From NCBI RefSeq assembly GCF_043678055.1, contig NZ_JBHEQA010000001.1:868001-932000 (forward strand): a DNA stretch of 64,000 nucleotides, in the 5' to 3' direction. Origin of the DNA: Spongiimicrobium salis (GTDB taxonomy: Bacteria > Bacteroidota > Bacteroidia > Flavobacteriales > Flavobacteriaceae). Positions within the stretch are counted from its first letter, which is position 1. Each line of letters starts with the position of its first letter. A program made the position numbers and the translations under genes. Below, in pieces: positions 17,341-26,667 of this stretch. Below the pieces are notes generated by a model. It was not told where the DNA came from. It searched no databases and worked only from the letters and a program-made list of their open reading frames with translations.

Positions 17341-18456
17341 ATGAAAACAAGCATCAAAAAAGGGATCAAAATTGCTCTGATTACTTTGGGAGCACTATTG
17401 ATTGTTCTTATCGGACTGGGCATTTGGATAAGTGGGGGCAATAAAGGAGCCGCCGCCAAATCCTTGCCCGTCGTTCACGGAGGGCCTGCATATCGCATCT
17501 ATGAAGCGATAGACTCAGTAAGCCCATTAAAACTAATGCACTTTGTAGGACAGCCTCAGGAAATCAATGTATCCTCAAGCATTGTCTATGGCAATACTGA
17601 AGCCGTGGTTTTTGCAGCCCAAGCCAATAAAGCTGCCGCTTCCCGATTGGCCGATGAAATTGAAAAACTAGGGCGCAAGCTAACTTACATTTACCTAGGG
17701 CATGCACATTTGGACCATGGGCAAGGTGCCTCCATCTTAAAACAGCGTTTTCCAGAAGCCAAGTGTATCGCTGCACCTAAAGTAGCCGCCATACAGAACG
17801 TACGCATGGAGGCAGACGATGCAATGGCCATAGATCGCTATGGGGATAATGCCGCTGTACCCTCGGTTCCTTTTGAAGCCTTCGACCATGATAAAATAAT
17901 GCTGGAGGGTCGGGAAATTCAACTATGGCACGATTACTACGGAGATGTTGGAATCGGCCATGAAGACGAGCCTCATACGGTAGCCTATATTCCCGACCTT
18001 AAAGCGCTATTGCCCAACGACATTTGTTATTATGGTGGACATATGATGACCGGCGGTGGTACGCCCCATAGCTTAGCAGAACAGCGAAAGCAGATCAAAA
18101 AGTGGATGCAGATGGACCTGGAAGTTGTTATTCCGGGACATGTACCCCGTGGTTGGACCCCTCATATGACAGCAGAAGAGGTGCTCAAGCATAGTTTGCA
18201 GTATTTGGAGGCTTATGAAACCGCTCTGAGAAATAGTAGTAGTTCCGATGAATTGATCGCAAGTATGCTCAAAAAATACCCAAAACTTGAACATAAGTCG
18301 GCTTTGTTTTTAAGTGCCCGCATGCATTTTGGAGAAACACATCGGTTGTTGTTCAACCCCAGACTGGAAAAGGTCATGTCCTGGTTGCCCGATGCCACTG
18401 TAAAATGGTTGGATAAAAAGATGTGGGAATCCAAAAAAGAATCCATGAATTTATAA
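17341..18456 (+). CDS. membrane-anchored MBL-fold metallo-hydrolase
   Basis: The product has 371 residues. The start at 17341 gives MKTSIKKGIK and a single hydrophobic helix; a longer frame from 17248 is unlikely. The metal motif is HAHLDHG (H121, H123, D125, H126), the HxHxDH signature that binds two metal ions in the metallo-beta-lactamase fold. Further ligands are plausible at PGH (GHVPRG region). The family includes glyoxalase II, lactonases, arylsulfatase-like and quorum-quenching enzymes. The likely site is the periplasmic face of the inner membrane. It is second in the HxlR-linked operon, followed by a strong terminator. The substrate is unknown. Confidence 0.87.
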   Translation: MKTSIKKGIKIALITLGALLIVLIGLGIWISGGNKGAAAKSLPVVHGGPAYRIYEAIDSVSPLKLMHFVGQPQEINVSSSIVYGNTEAVVFAAQANKAAASRLADEIEKLGRKLTYIYLGHAHLDHGQGASILKQRFPEAKCIAAPKVAAIQNVRMEADDAMAIDRYGDNAAVPSVPFEAFDHDKIMLEGREIQLWHDYYGDVGIGHEDEPHTVAYIPDLKALLPNDICYYGGHMMTGGGTPHSLAEQRKQIKKWMQMDLEVVIPGHVPRGWTPHMTAEEVLKHSLQYLEAYETALRNSSSSDELIASMLKKYPKLEHKSALFLSARMHFGETHRLLFNPRLEKVMSWLPDATVKWLDKKMWESKKESMNL

Positions 18457-18538
18457 GGCATGGGGTTCCAATAATATGGAATGGAGCTCTTAAGGACCTT
18501 GCAGTTTGTTTTATGCGGAATAAACGATATCCTATACA

Positions 18539-18579
18539 GCGTTTTTAAATAGAATTTCTTTTAAAAACGCTTTCTTTTT
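18539..18579 (+). terminator. rho-independent terminator of the metallo-hydrolase operon
   Basis: GCGTTTTTAAA and TTTAAAAACGC form a perfect 11-bp stem with a 10-nt loop, followed by TTTCTTTTT. It lies only 17 bp before the next start codon, so the next promoter must overlap it. Confidence 0.85.
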
Positions 18580-18595
18580 GCTACTTTAAAATTCT

Positions 18596-19705
18596 ATGGG
18601 AATTCACGAGAAATATCAGTTGAGCAAGATCATCAATGCTAGGGGTACTTACACCCCTTTAGGGGTTTCTCGTTCCACTCCTGCTATCACTGCTGCCGTT
18701 TCCGAAGCCTTGTCCGACTATTATCGGATAGATGAATTACAGGCAGTAGCTTCCAAAAAGATTGCTGCCTTCACTGGTTCCGAAGCCGGAGTAGTTACCC
18801 ATTGTACCGCCGCTTCCATCAGTATGGCCATTGCCGGAATCATGACCGGCACTGCCGAAACAGCCATTGCAGGCTTGCCCGAGGTACATGGTTTAAAGCA
18901 TATCGTGATCATTCCCAAAGTTCATGTGGTCAACTATGGGCATTCCATTTTGCAAGCCATTCGTTTAACTGGAGCGCGGCCTCTTGTGGTTGGAGCTGCG
19001 GATCACTGTAGTATGGCCGACTTGGAAAAAGCTTTGACCAACCCTAATGTGGCTTGCTTACTCTTAGTCTCTTCTCGCTTGGTAGCCGATACAAAGCTAA
19101 ATCTAAGAGAAGCTATCGTCTTGGCGAAAAAACATCAGGTGCCCAGCATTCTAGATGCCGCGGCCCAAGATTTTAGGATTTCAGCATTAGCAGCCCTGGA
19201 ATCCGACCTCATCTTGCACAGTGCCCAAAAATACCTGCGCGCTCCTACCGCCGGAATCGTTCATGGAAAAAAAGCATATGTTGCCGCCGTCCTTGCCAAT
19301 GAAAAAGGTATCGGAAGGGCCATGAAAGCTACCAAGGAAGTTATTGTAGGAGTGCTTGCCGCTATCGAAGCACGACAGCAATTGGATCTTCCAGAATGGC
19401 AGCAAGAACAGGGTCAAAAGGTGGCCGACTTTGTAACTAAAGTTGGTGATATCCCGGGACTCCAAGCCACGGCCGTAAAAGATCCTACCGGACTTCCTTT
19501 CTCCCGGGTCTGTATTACCGTGGATAATACGCAGGCTACAATAACCACTGCGGAATTGGCCCAGCGATTAAAAACCGGAAATCCCCAAATTTGGGTGCTG
19601 CACACGGAGCAAGAAAACAAGCCGTTGTTTTTTGAATTGGTGGGGTTGGATACCGCTGATATAACAACTATTCTTGAAAAATTGACCCTCTATATGAATG
19701 CTTAA
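18596..19705 (+). CDS. PLP-dependent SelA-like aminotransferase/lyase
   Basis: The gene encodes a 369-residue fold-type I PLP enzyme. The N-terminus (INARGTYTPLGVSRSTP) and the segment FTGSEAGVVTHCTAASISMAIAG match the group related to L-seryl-tRNA(Sec) selenium transferase and D-glucosaminate-6-phosphate ammonia-lyase (DgaE). The PLP lysine is probably K212 in HSAQKYLRAPTAG, as this aligns with the conserved SxxK. In organisms without selenocysteine it is usually a lyase or racemase-like enzyme. The TACTTTAA box and terminator just upstream suggest its own near-leaderless promoter. The exact reaction is unknown. Confidence 0.85.
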   Translation: MGIHEKYQLSKIINARGTYTPLGVSRSTPAITAAVSEALSDYYRIDELQAVASKKIAAFTGSEAGVVTHCTAASISMAIAGIMTGTAETAIAGLPEVHGLKHIVIIPKVHVVNYGHSILQAIRLTGARPLVVGAADHCSMADLEKALTNPNVACLLLVSSRLVADTKLNLREAIVLAKKHQVPSILDAAAQDFRISALAALESDLILHSAQKYLRAPTAGIVHGKKAYVAAVLANEKGIGRAMKATKEVIVGVLAAIEARQQLDLPEWQQEQGQKVADFVTKVGDIPGLQATAVKDPTGLPFSRVCITVDNTQATITTAELAQRLKTGNPQIWVLHTEQENKPLFFELVGLDTADITTILEKLTLYMNA

Positions 19706-19815
19706 CTCTTAACTTATATACGATTTTCTTATAAATAGTCGCGCAGGCAGATATACGTAAAGTCTGAAGGAAATATCGTTTTCACTTTATTTGCTATTGA
19801 ATGGACACTTACAGC

Positions 19816-20697
19816 TTAACTCGCATATTTCTGTTGAAACTTCTTCGGCGTAAGTCCGTGGTGCGATTTAAAAACATGAATAAAATGAGAAGGGTTTTCA
19901 AAACCAACTTCCAGGGCTACTTCACTCACATTTTTATCTGAAGTCTGGAGCAAGAATTCCGCTTTTTCTATACGTTTTTCCTTTAACCATTTTGCCGGGG
20001 ATAGATAAAAAGTCTTTTCAAAATTCCGCTTAAAAGAAGAAACACTCATTCCATTCAAGTAAGCAAAATCTTCTATCCTCAAATTACGAGTAAAATTATG
20101 CTCCATAAATTCACTTAAGTTATAGGTGTTTTTCTTGTTTAAATTGGTCAAAAATTCTTTAAAAATATTCTGTTTGTCATTTAAGACCAAGTTTAATAGA
20201 AGTTCTTCGAACTTTACCTTGAAAAGAGGTTCCGTTAGTAAACTTTTGTGTTCAAAATAAGGGAGTAAAGACTTTATATAGGCCTCTAAATTGATGCTAT
20301 TGTTAAATTTAAAATACGTTCTCGGTTCTTCTTTTGAGGTATTTGCGTAGGGAAAATATTTCCCGTTTTTTTCAAAAAAGTCAAGTAAAAGATGATCATC
20401 CACAAAAAACAATATACTCTTATAACGATTACTTTCCATTATTTTTTCGGTGGTCAGAAATAATCCTTTTTTAAGAAAAATAACTTCATTTTTACCCAAA
20501 ACCGTATCATTATCGAGCGAGTGAAAATACTTTTCCCCTTCAATCCCAAAGGCAATCAGATGTTGTGTCAGGTTTATTTTAGATCGACTTGTTTCATTAT
20601 TTCTATCTAATAAAACAACCGTATTCCCATTTATGGTATGCACAATGTCCTTCTCTAAAGGAGCGGTATGGAAATCATGTGGAATAGTTAATAGCAT
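19816..20697 (-). CDS. AraC family transcriptional regulator
   Basis: The product has 293 residues. The C-terminal about 100 (from NLSEFMEHNFTRNLRIEDFAYLNGMSVSSFKRNF to FENPSHFIHVFKSHHGLTPKKFQQKY) are a complete pair of AraC helix-turn-helix motifs. The N-terminal about 190 residues, with many Phe and Lys, form a sensor part not matching the usual cupin closely. The gene lies downstream of, and reads in the same direction as, DUF1330 and two SMP-30-like genes, separated by a hairpin. It may regulate that cluster, which is inferred from proximity. Confidence 0.9.
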   Translation of the reverse strand: MLLTIPHDFHTAPLEKDIVHTINGNTVVLLDRNNETSRSKINLTQHLIAFGIEGEKYFHSLDNDTVLGKNEVIFLKKGLFLTTEKIMESNRYKSILFFVDDHLLLDFFEKNGKYFPYANTSKEEPRTYFKFNNSINLEAYIKSLLPYFEHKSLLTEPLFKVKFEELLLNLVLNDKQNIFKEFLTNLNKKNTYNLSEFMEHNFTRNLRIEDFAYLNGMSVSSFKRNFEKTFYLSPAKWLKEKRIEKAEFLLQTSDKNVSEVALEVGFENPSHFIHVFKSHHGLTPKKFQQKYAS

Positions 20698-20819
20698 TTC
20701 TTAAAATCAGGATTCTAAATTACAAAATGAACGCTTTTAATAGTATTGTTTTTAGGTCAAAAAATATCCTCTTTAGCTCACGGTCGATCTATTATCTATG
20801 CTGATAGGGTTTTGTTGTA

Positions 20820-20856
20820 AGTATGCGGAAATTGTTTTATCTCATTCCCGCATACT
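20820..20856 (-). terminator. probable terminator of the DUF1330 / SMP-30 unit
   Basis: AGTATGCGG pairs with CCGCATACT across a 19-nt loop, just after the DUF1330 stop on the minus strand. The T tract is weak. Confidence 0.55.
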
Positions 20857-20865
20857 GTATTCGTT

Positions 20866-21165
20866 TTATGGATTCCCTATAAAGACCGCTAAATCCATAA
20901 AGGCCTTATCCCTATATGGAAGCAAGGCTTTATAGGCTTCCGACTCAAAAACATGGGTAATGGCTTGCTCATTTGGAAACTCCATAATAGCCACTATTTG
21001 CAATCTTTTAGTCCCTACCATGGTCTTGGTCACCTTGTATTTGGCCACTGGAGTGGCCCCTGCCGCTTTAAATAATGGTGCGGCATTTTCCGAATAATAT
21101 CTAAATGCTTCTTGTTGATCCGTATTCAATACGGCATTGACGATCATTAATGATTTTTCCGACAT
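20866..21165 (-). CDS. DUF1330 family protein
   Basis: This small soluble ferredoxin-like-fold protein of 99 residues shows the family pattern ENAAPLFKAAGATPVAKY, IMEFPNEQAITHVFESEAY and the ending LAVFIGNP. DUF1330 proteins are related to antibiotic-biosynthesis monooxygenase-like folds, but their activity is unknown. It is 22 bp after the SMP-30-like gene 21188-22204 and probably in one transcript with it. Confidence 0.87.
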   Translation of the reverse strand: MSEKSLMIVNAVLNTDQQEAFRYYSENAAPLFKAAGATPVAKYKVTKTMVGTKRLQIVAIMEFPNEQAITHVFESEAYKALLPYRDKAFMDLAVFIGNP

Positions 21166-21187
21166 ATTTTTTTGTACTATAGAGGGG

Positions 21188-22204
21188 TTAAAATGTTATT
21201 TTTTGAATTGGAAATGCTTCAATTGGTGGCGTTACACCTCCAAATAATGCACTTAAGGAAGCATAAACGACATACACATTGTTTTCCACACGATCTAGGG
21301 TTGTGGGAAAGGCATCTAAAGGAGTGGTAAAGGTATTATCAATGCTTCCTGTAACCCAGTCATCCGAAGTGGTAATTTCATAGACCGCTTCATCAAAATC
21401 AGCTCCCGCGATATTATTACTAGCCAATAGCAGGGTGTTGTTATCAGTTAATAATAGGCCATCGACAGAATGAACGGGTACGTCCAAAGTTATTTCCGTG
21501 ATACTATTAGAGGTACCATCCAACGAAACTCTAAATAACCGGCCCTCGTCGTACTTCCCAACAATAAGGTAGTTATCCGGATGATATACAATACCATTTA
21601 ATCCAAAAAAACCTGGAGGTGCGGAAAATAAGGGGTCGTTGATCAAAACAGAGGCATTGCCCAAAGTATCCACTTTATAGATTACAGGAGAAAAACTATC
21701 CGTAACGTATATGTTCCCTTCATTATCTACCGTTACATCATTGGCCAAATGACTCCCCTGGGTTAAACTGCCCAAATCTACGGTCCTAATCTTATTCCCA
21801 GTAGACAGGTCATAGCTAATAATTTGAGCCAATTGTCCTACGGTGGCCGGGTCCGACTTCGTTCCCACACCAGGATCCGTATTGCATACAATCAATCGGT
21901 TATTGGTTTTATCAATAACGGTGCCCAGAACGGATACTAAGGTATTATCTTCCGCAAAAACCTGTTGATTTCCGTCTAGATCGATACTAATTATTTTTCC
22001 TTTTCTAATAGAGCCTGTATAAAAAACTTGCTCGTCTTCATTGTAAGCAATTCCTTCCGGGTAAAAATCTGATTCACGAATTACTACGGTATCCGGAAGC
22101 TCAGATGTCGATGATGCGACATCATTATCGCTATTACAGGAACTATACAGGATCGTAAATCCTGCCATCAGGATTATATTGCATTTATTCATTAATCTCT
22201 TCAT
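21188..22204 (-). CDS. SMP-30/gluconolactonase-like beta-propeller lipoprotein
   Basis: The 338-residue product begins with a lipoprotein signal (ILYSSC). It has repeated propeller blades such as IYVTDSFSPVIYKVDTLGN, GLNGIVYHPDNYLIVGKY and SVDGLLLTDNNTLLLAS. SMP-30-fold enzymes hydrolyse lactones or bind calcium, but many relatives in Bacteroidota have no known activity. It is in tandem with a paralogue (22228-23250) just 23 bp upstream, and the layouts match blade for blade. The Glu/Asp/Asn metal ligands of true gluconolactonases cannot be confirmed by eye. Confidence 0.82.
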   Translation of the reverse strand: MKRLMNKCNIILMAGFTILYSSCNSDNDVASSTSELPDTVVIRESDFYPEGIAYNEDEQVFYTGSIRKGKIISIDLDGNQQVFAEDNTLVSVLGTVIDKTNNRLIVCNTDPGVGTKSDPATVGQLAQIISYDLSTGNKIRTVDLGSLTQGSHLANDVTVDNEGNIYVTDSFSPVIYKVDTLGNASVLINDPLFSAPPGFFGLNGIVYHPDNYLIVGKYDEGRLFRVSLDGTSNSITEITLDVPVHSVDGLLLTDNNTLLLASNNIAGADFDEAVYEITTSDDWVTGSIDNTFTTPLDAFPTTLDRVENNVYVVYASLSALFGGVTPPIEAFPIQKITF

Positions 22205-22227
22205 TGTATTGGGAGTATAAAAGCGTA

Positions 22228-23223
22228 TTAAAATTTAACTTTTGTTATTTCAAATTCTTGGGCCATGGGGTTGTTGCCCCCAAAAAGCAATGGCAGTTTG
22301 GCATAGATGACATAGGTATCATTGCCTGCTTTGGCAAGTGTTGTAGGAAAGGTTTTTCCCGTTTCAAAAGTTGCTATTGTTTTTGCAGATTTCCAATTAT
22401 CACTGGTATGCACTTTATACACGGCACTGGGAAAATCTGCCCCCGTTAGGTTGTTACAAGCTAAAGCAAGGGTGTTATGATTCAAAAGCAGCACCCCATC
22501 AATGGTTGGATAGGCCTTATTCCCTAACTCAATTTCAACCAGGTTCGATGGATTTTCCAAGGGTATTTTAAATAATTTTCCTCCTTGGTATACCGCTGCA
22601 ATAAAAAAGCCATCAGGATGGTATGTCAATCCGTTTAGTCCAAAAGTACCTGCAGGGGTCCTAAGTCTTTCATCCTGAAGAAATACAGTAGCTTTACCTT
22701 TTTTGGTGACTTTATAAATGATTGGTGAAAAACTATCCGTAATATAAAAATTCCCTTTTTTATCCTGGGTCACATCGTTGGCCATATGCCCTCCTTCTGG
22801 AGCAATAGCGGCTAAATCTATATACTTTTCCCTTTTGGCTGTTTTTAGATTGTAAAAAACTACAGAAGCCAGGGTTCCCTTAGTAGCCAAACTACTCTTA
22901 GTACTTGCTCCAGGGTCACTATTACAAACAATGAGTCTGTTTCTTTTAAGGTCAATTTCGAGTCCAACCGTAGAAATCAAGTCCTTATCCGCTGCAAAAA
23001 CAGTGACATTTCCTTCTTTGGTTACCTTAACGATTTTACCTTTTGCGATTGATGTGGTGTAAAAAGCCCCTGTTTCAGGATGGTACACCAATCCTTCCGG
23101 ATACAATCCAGGTTCTTTAATTATGATTTGATCAGGGGATTGTCCTAAGAGACTCCCCGATGAAAAAACAACTGCAATTATCCATAGCAGTATTGTCTTT
23201 TGCGCATGCTTTAAAAATTTCAT
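22228..23223 (-). CDS. SMP-30/gluconolactonase-like beta-propeller protein, first of tandem pair
   Basis: The gene is a paralogue of its downstream neighbour. The start at 23223 gives 331 residues and a signal peptide MKFLKHAQKTILLWIIAVVF ending near LLGQS, with no lipobox, so this copy is periplasmic and the neighbour lipid-anchored. Blades such as YPEGLVYHPETGAFYTTSI, FYITDSFSPIIYKVTKKGK and GLNGLTYHPDGFFIAAVY correspond to those of the other copy. The two genes are 23 bp apart and probably form one operon with DUF1330. The ligand or substrate is unknown. Confidence 0.82.
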   Translation of the reverse strand: MKFLKHAQKTILLWIIAVVFSSGSLLGQSPDQIIIKEPGLYPEGLVYHPETGAFYTTSIAKGKIVKVTKEGNVTVFAADKDLISTVGLEIDLKRNRLIVCNSDPGASTKSSLATKGTLASVVFYNLKTAKREKYIDLAAIAPEGGHMANDVTQDKKGNFYITDSFSPIIYKVTKKGKATVFLQDERLRTPAGTFGLNGLTYHPDGFFIAAVYQGGKLFKIPLENPSNLVEIELGNKAYPTIDGVLLLNHNTLALACNNLTGADFPSAVYKVHTSDNWKSAKTIATFETGKTFPTTLAKAGNDTYVIYAKLPLLFGGNNPMAQEFEITKVKF

Positions 23224-23515
23224 TATTTCTGTTTTTAAATTATGCCACAAAAGTATCTTGAAACAGAGGGGTAGAGGTATCGTGTTTCGTCCAAAAAACC
23301 CATTGTCAGGTCCAGAAATAATTTATGGAAATGAGGTATAGTTCCCTTTAATCCTGTTGATCGTTTAGTAGCATGCCCAACCATAGCAAAAATGCTTCAT
23401 CACGGAAAAGCGATGTAAACCATATCTTAGAATAGAAAATGTAAAGTCTTTTTGATTATGCTTGGGATAAACTCCGAGACTCCTCGAGCCTCTCCCTCCA
23501 AAACGACATCACCTA
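23224..23515. other. intergenic region between tRNA-Leu terminator and SMP-30 gene
   Basis: Nearly 300 bp without a gene. It holds the promoter region of the SMP-30 pair and a GC-rich CGAG-containing stretch near 23478-23505. A 33-codon plus frame there (MLGINSETPR...) is too short and unsupported to call. No insertion sequence or attachment repeat was confirmed. Confidence 0.5.
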
Positions 23516-23551
23516 AAAACAAAAAAGCCCACAAACATCAAGTTTATGAGC
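23516..23551 (-). terminator. rho-independent terminator of the tRNA-Leu gene
   Basis: On the minus strand GCTCATAAAC pairs, with some G-T, to GTTTGTGGGC across a 5-nt loop and is followed by a run of T. It starts 11 bp after the tRNA 3' end. Confidence 0.82.
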
Positions 23552-23561
23552 TCTTATAATG

Positions 23562-23643
23562 TACAGGCGGAGAGACTCGAACTCTCACACCTTGCGGCAC
23601 TAGATCCTAAGTCTAGCGTGTCTACCAATTCCACCACGCCTGC
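23562..23643 (-). tRNA. tRNA-Leu (anticodon UAG)
   Basis: On the minus strand the cloverleaf is complete: acceptor GCAGGCG with CGCCTGT (one G-T at 1-72), D arm GTGGAATTGGTAGAC, anticodon arm CTAGA-CTTAGGA-TCTAG with anticodon TAG, a variable arm and T arm GAGAG-TTCGAGT-CTCTC. The discriminator is A and CCA is not encoded. It would read CUN codons, mainly CUA. Confidence 0.95.
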
Positions 23644-23750
23644 ATATCCCAATAATTCGGGATGCAAATATATAGCAAAAAATCAATTTAAAAATACTTA
23701 AACTTTAAAAAGTTCTTTCGTAATTTTAAACTTTCCCTAAAATTAGCTGC

Positions 23751-25139
23751 ATGCAAGACATAAAATCCTATTTGGATACCCATAAACAACGTTTTATCGA
23801 CGAACTGATTGCCCTTTTAAAAATTCCTTCCGTGAGTGCCGACCCTGCCTATTCCCAGGATGTGCTCAATACGGCCCAAGCCGTTTCCGAAGCCTTGACC
23901 CAAGCAGGATGTGATGGGGTGGAAATCTGTGAGACTACAGGTTATCCTATTGTATATGGAGAAAAGATAGTGGACGCCTCATTACCTACGGTTTTGGTGT
24001 ACGGACACTATGATGTGCAGCCTGCCGATCCTTTGGAGCTTTGGGATTCCCCGCCTTATGAACCCGTCATTAAAAAAACCGAGCTTCATCCAGAAGGGGC
24101 CATCTTTGCCCGGGGTGCCTGCGATGATAAAGGACAAATGTACATGCATGTAAAGGCATTGGAGTATATGGTGAATAATGACCAACTTCCCTGCAATGTA
24201 AAATTTATGATCGAAGGGGAAGAAGAAGTAGGCAGTAAAAGCCTGGCAGAATTTGTGGCAGCGAACAAAGAAAAATTGGCCAATGATATTATTTTAATTT
24301 CCGACACGGGCATGATCGCCAATGATGTGCCTTCCATTACCACAGGCCTGCGGGGATTGAGTTATGTGGAAGTGGAAGTTACCGGACCTAATAGAGATCT
24401 TCATTCCGGATTATACGGAGGGGCCGTAGCTAATCCGATCAACATCCTCACTAAAATGATTGCCTCCCTTCACGATGAGAACAATCATATTACGATTCCC
24501 GGTTTTTATGACAAGGTAGAAGAACTCTCTACTTCAGAGCGGGAAGAAATGGGAAAAGCGCCCTTTAGCCTTGACGCTTATCAAAAGGCTTTGGATATTG
24601 ATTCGGTCTATGGAGAAGAGGGGTATAGCACTAATGAACGGAATTCCATCCGCCCTACCTTGGATGTCAATGGCATTTGGGGTGGTTATATTGGGGAAGG
24701 TGCTAAGACAGTCATTGCCAGCAAGGCCTATGCTAAAATTTCCATGCGTTTGGTTCCTCATCAGGATTGGGAGGAAATCACGGAATTGTTCAGCTCCCAT
24801 TTTCAAGCTATTGCGCCAAAAGGGGTTCGCGTAGTGGTTACCCCACATCATGGTGGACAAGGTTATGTGACGCCTATTGATAGTGTGGGCTATCGTGCCG
24901 CGGCCAAGGCTTATGAAACTACTTTTGGAAAAACCCCTATCCCTCAACGCAGCGGAGGTAGTATCCCTATTGTGGCTCTTTTTGAAGAAGAATTGCAAAG
25001 CAAGACCATTTTGATGGGCTTTGGGTTGGACAGTGATGCCATTCACTCACCCAATGAGCATTTTGGTATCTGGAATTACCTGAAGGGCATTGAAACCATC
25101 CCCCACTTTTATCGCCATTTTACAGCGATGAGTCGTTGA
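23751..25139 (+). CDS. M20 family dipeptidase/metallopeptidase
   Basis: This is a 462-residue zinc peptidase of the M20 family. Metal ligands are visible: GHYDVQP (H86, D88), the CDDKGQ Asp, EGEEEVGS (adjacent Glu pair, general base and ligand), SDTG, and a C-terminal HSPNEHF with His. The layout and length match the cytosolic beta-Ala-Xaa / peptidase V-like dipeptidases. It removes amino acids from short peptides; the exact specificity is not known. It reads away from tRNA-Leu and is a single-gene unit followed by a region that holds a BlaI-type promoter for the next gene. Confidence 0.92.
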   Translation: MQDIKSYLDTHKQRFIDELIALLKIPSVSADPAYSQDVLNTAQAVSEALTQAGCDGVEICETTGYPIVYGEKIVDASLPTVLVYGHYDVQPADPLELWDSPPYEPVIKKTELHPEGAIFARGACDDKGQMYMHVKALEYMVNNDQLPCNVKFMIEGEEEVGSKSLAEFVAANKEKLANDIILISDTGMIANDVPSITTGLRGLSYVEVEVTGPNRDLHSGLYGGAVANPINILTKMIASLHDENNHITIPGFYDKVEELSTSEREEMGKAPFSLDAYQKALDIDSVYGEEGYSTNERNSIRPTLDVNGIWGGYIGEGAKTVIASKAYAKISMRLVPHQDWEEITELFSSHFQAIAPKGVRVVVTPHHGGQGYVTPIDSVGYRAAAKAYETTFGKTPIPQRSGGSIPIVALFEEELQSKTILMGFGLDSDAIHSPNEHFGIWNYLKGIETIPHFYRHFTAMSR

Positions 25140-25328
25140 TTTTTTGTTTCCTCTAATATTGATAGATGTGGTTCCCTACGACGCCATCAATCCTTCATAA
25201 ATAGATAAAGTATAGTATTATGCTTATAACCTATATACAGTTGATTGCTTCAAAAGGATAGGGATAATTTCCTAGTACTCTTATGAGCTTTTTACTGAAT
25301 CAACAGAACGTCATTAAATAGAAAAATT

Positions 25329-25407
25329 TCATTTTTTTAACATTCCACACGGCCAGTATGTAAATTTATATTCTATGTTTGTAGAGTAACATCTAAAAAT
25401 GTAGAGC
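25329..25407 (+). promoter_or_regulatory. BlaI-regulated promoter of the DoxX-like gene
   Basis: This region aligns without gaps to 26668-26746 upstream of blaI. It has operator copies TCTATGTTTGTAGA (25372-25385) and TCTAAAAATGTAGA (25392-25405), both TCTA-N6-TAGA. The first contains TATGTTTG, a perfect -7 element, so repressor binding would block RNA polymerase. The upstream third copy present at blaI is degenerate here. Confidence 0.8.
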
Positions 25408-26664
25408 ATGTGGGTATCAAAAACGGGACTGACACAAGAATTCAAAGAAAACTGGTCTACCATCAACAAATTATGGTTCAGATACCTCTTCTCCTACTTT
25501 TTCTGGTATCTTTTGTTGTTCTTTTTAGCCGGAGCCTTTCTGGAAACACCCTTACGATGGTTGGGAGAAACGGTTTTGGGAATCAACTACGATTATGATA
25601 CCAATGGCAATGGTAGTGGGGATAATACCTTTGCCTATATTAAACTCTTTGCTACGCTCCTACTTGGCATTATTAGCGGGGCACTTTGGAGCTTGCTTGA
25701 TCGCCGGTCAAAGAATTATCATCAAATGTTCTATTGGCTGTTGGTTGTTCTTCGTATACTTCTTGTCGGTGCCATGTTATTATATGGATTTGCCAAAGTT
25801 TTTCAAGTGCAGTTTCAACCTCCATCATTATCTCGCCTGTTGCAACCGTTAGGGGAATTTTCCCCTATGGGTCTAGCCTGGACCTATATGGGCTACTCCA
25901 AAGGTTTTGGCGTATTTGCAGGAATCATGGAAGTGCTGGGGGGACTTCTTTTGATACCTAAACGCACACAGACTTTAGGGGCTCTTATCGTTATGGGCGT
26001 AATGTCGCAGGTAGCTATGATGAATCTGATGTTCGATATTCCCGTGAAGTTATTTTCCATTCATCTCGTCTTGATCGCAGCAGTAATTTTTTCTACGGAT
26101 ATCCGGAGGTTTAGCCATGTCTTCATTAAAAATAAAGCAGTAGAAGCGTATCAGTATTATCATCCCATTGCGAATACCACCTATCATAAAATAATTATAT
26201 GGGTAAAGTCGGTAGGACTAGTCGTTGCTTTGATTGGAGCCAGTATTTTTGCTTTAAATCTAGAAAAACAGCGAAGCAAAAAACCTCCTTTATATGGCAT
26301 TTGGGAAGTTGATCTATTTGTCAAGAATGGGGACACTCTTCTCCCTTTGCTCAGTACCACAAAGCGATGGAAGCGCCTTGTGGTGGATAAACGTGCCACT
26401 TTGGCCCAGACCATGGATGATCAGGTGAAACGATATCGCTTAGATATTGATAGTACACTTACCAAACTGGCTCTTTATGAATCTAATTCGGATCAGAAGG
26501 AATACAATTTTAGCAATTCTTCCTCCAATCCAGAACGCCTGGAGCTTCGTGGTATTCTTGAGAAAGACACCTTGCATATTGCCTTAAAACGCAAGGATTT
26601 GGACGATTTCCTATTACATTCCCGAGGCTTCCACTGGATCAATGAGACACCCTTAAATCGATAA
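25408..26664 (+). CDS. DoxX-like membrane protein, BlaI-regulated
   Basis: This 418-residue protein has several hydrophobic helices (about residues 25-50, 75-95, 107-127, 170-215, 250-285) and a soluble C-terminal part of about 130 residues. The region LLYGFAKVFQVQF and GFGVFAGIMEVLGGLLLIP matches DoxX-family membrane helices, in which the conserved RhGhxK..G-type signature is related to a quinone/thiosulfate oxidoreductase subunit. The promoter is a gap-free copy of that of the neighbouring blaI gene, so it should be induced together with the BlaI/BlaR system. The C-terminal domain (GIWEVDLFVKNGD... onward) is of unknown function. A role in envelope stress is inferred. Confidence 0.75.
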   Translation: MWVSKTGLTQEFKENWSTINKLWFRYLFSYFFWYLLLFFLAGAFLETPLRWLGETVLGINYDYDTNGNGSGDNTFAYIKLFATLLLGIISGALWSLLDRRSKNYHQMFYWLLVVLRILLVGAMLLYGFAKVFQVQFQPPSLSRLLQPLGEFSPMGLAWTYMGYSKGFGVFAGIMEVLGGLLLIPKRTQTLGALIVMGVMSQVAMMNLMFDIPVKLFSIHLVLIAAVIFSTDIRRFSHVFIKNKAVEAYQYYHPIANTTYHKIIIWVKSVGLVVALIGASIFALNLEKQRSKKPPLYGIWEVDLFVKNGDTLLPLLSTTKRWKRLVVDKRATLAQTMDDQVKRYRLDIDSTLTKLALYESNSDQKEYNFSNSSSNPERLELRGILEKDTLHIALKRKDLDDFLLHSRGFHWINETPLNR

Positions 26665-26667
26665 ATT

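Noticed and set aside
23470..23515. CGAG-rich stretch near tRNA-Leu considered as an attachment site
   Set aside because: No copy of the tRNA end and no integrase or mobile-element gene is found nearby.
24534..25046. Minus-strand frame of 170 codons inside the M20 peptidase gene
   Set aside because: The plus-strand M20 gene has clear motifs throughout; the antisense frame has no domain and no promoter.
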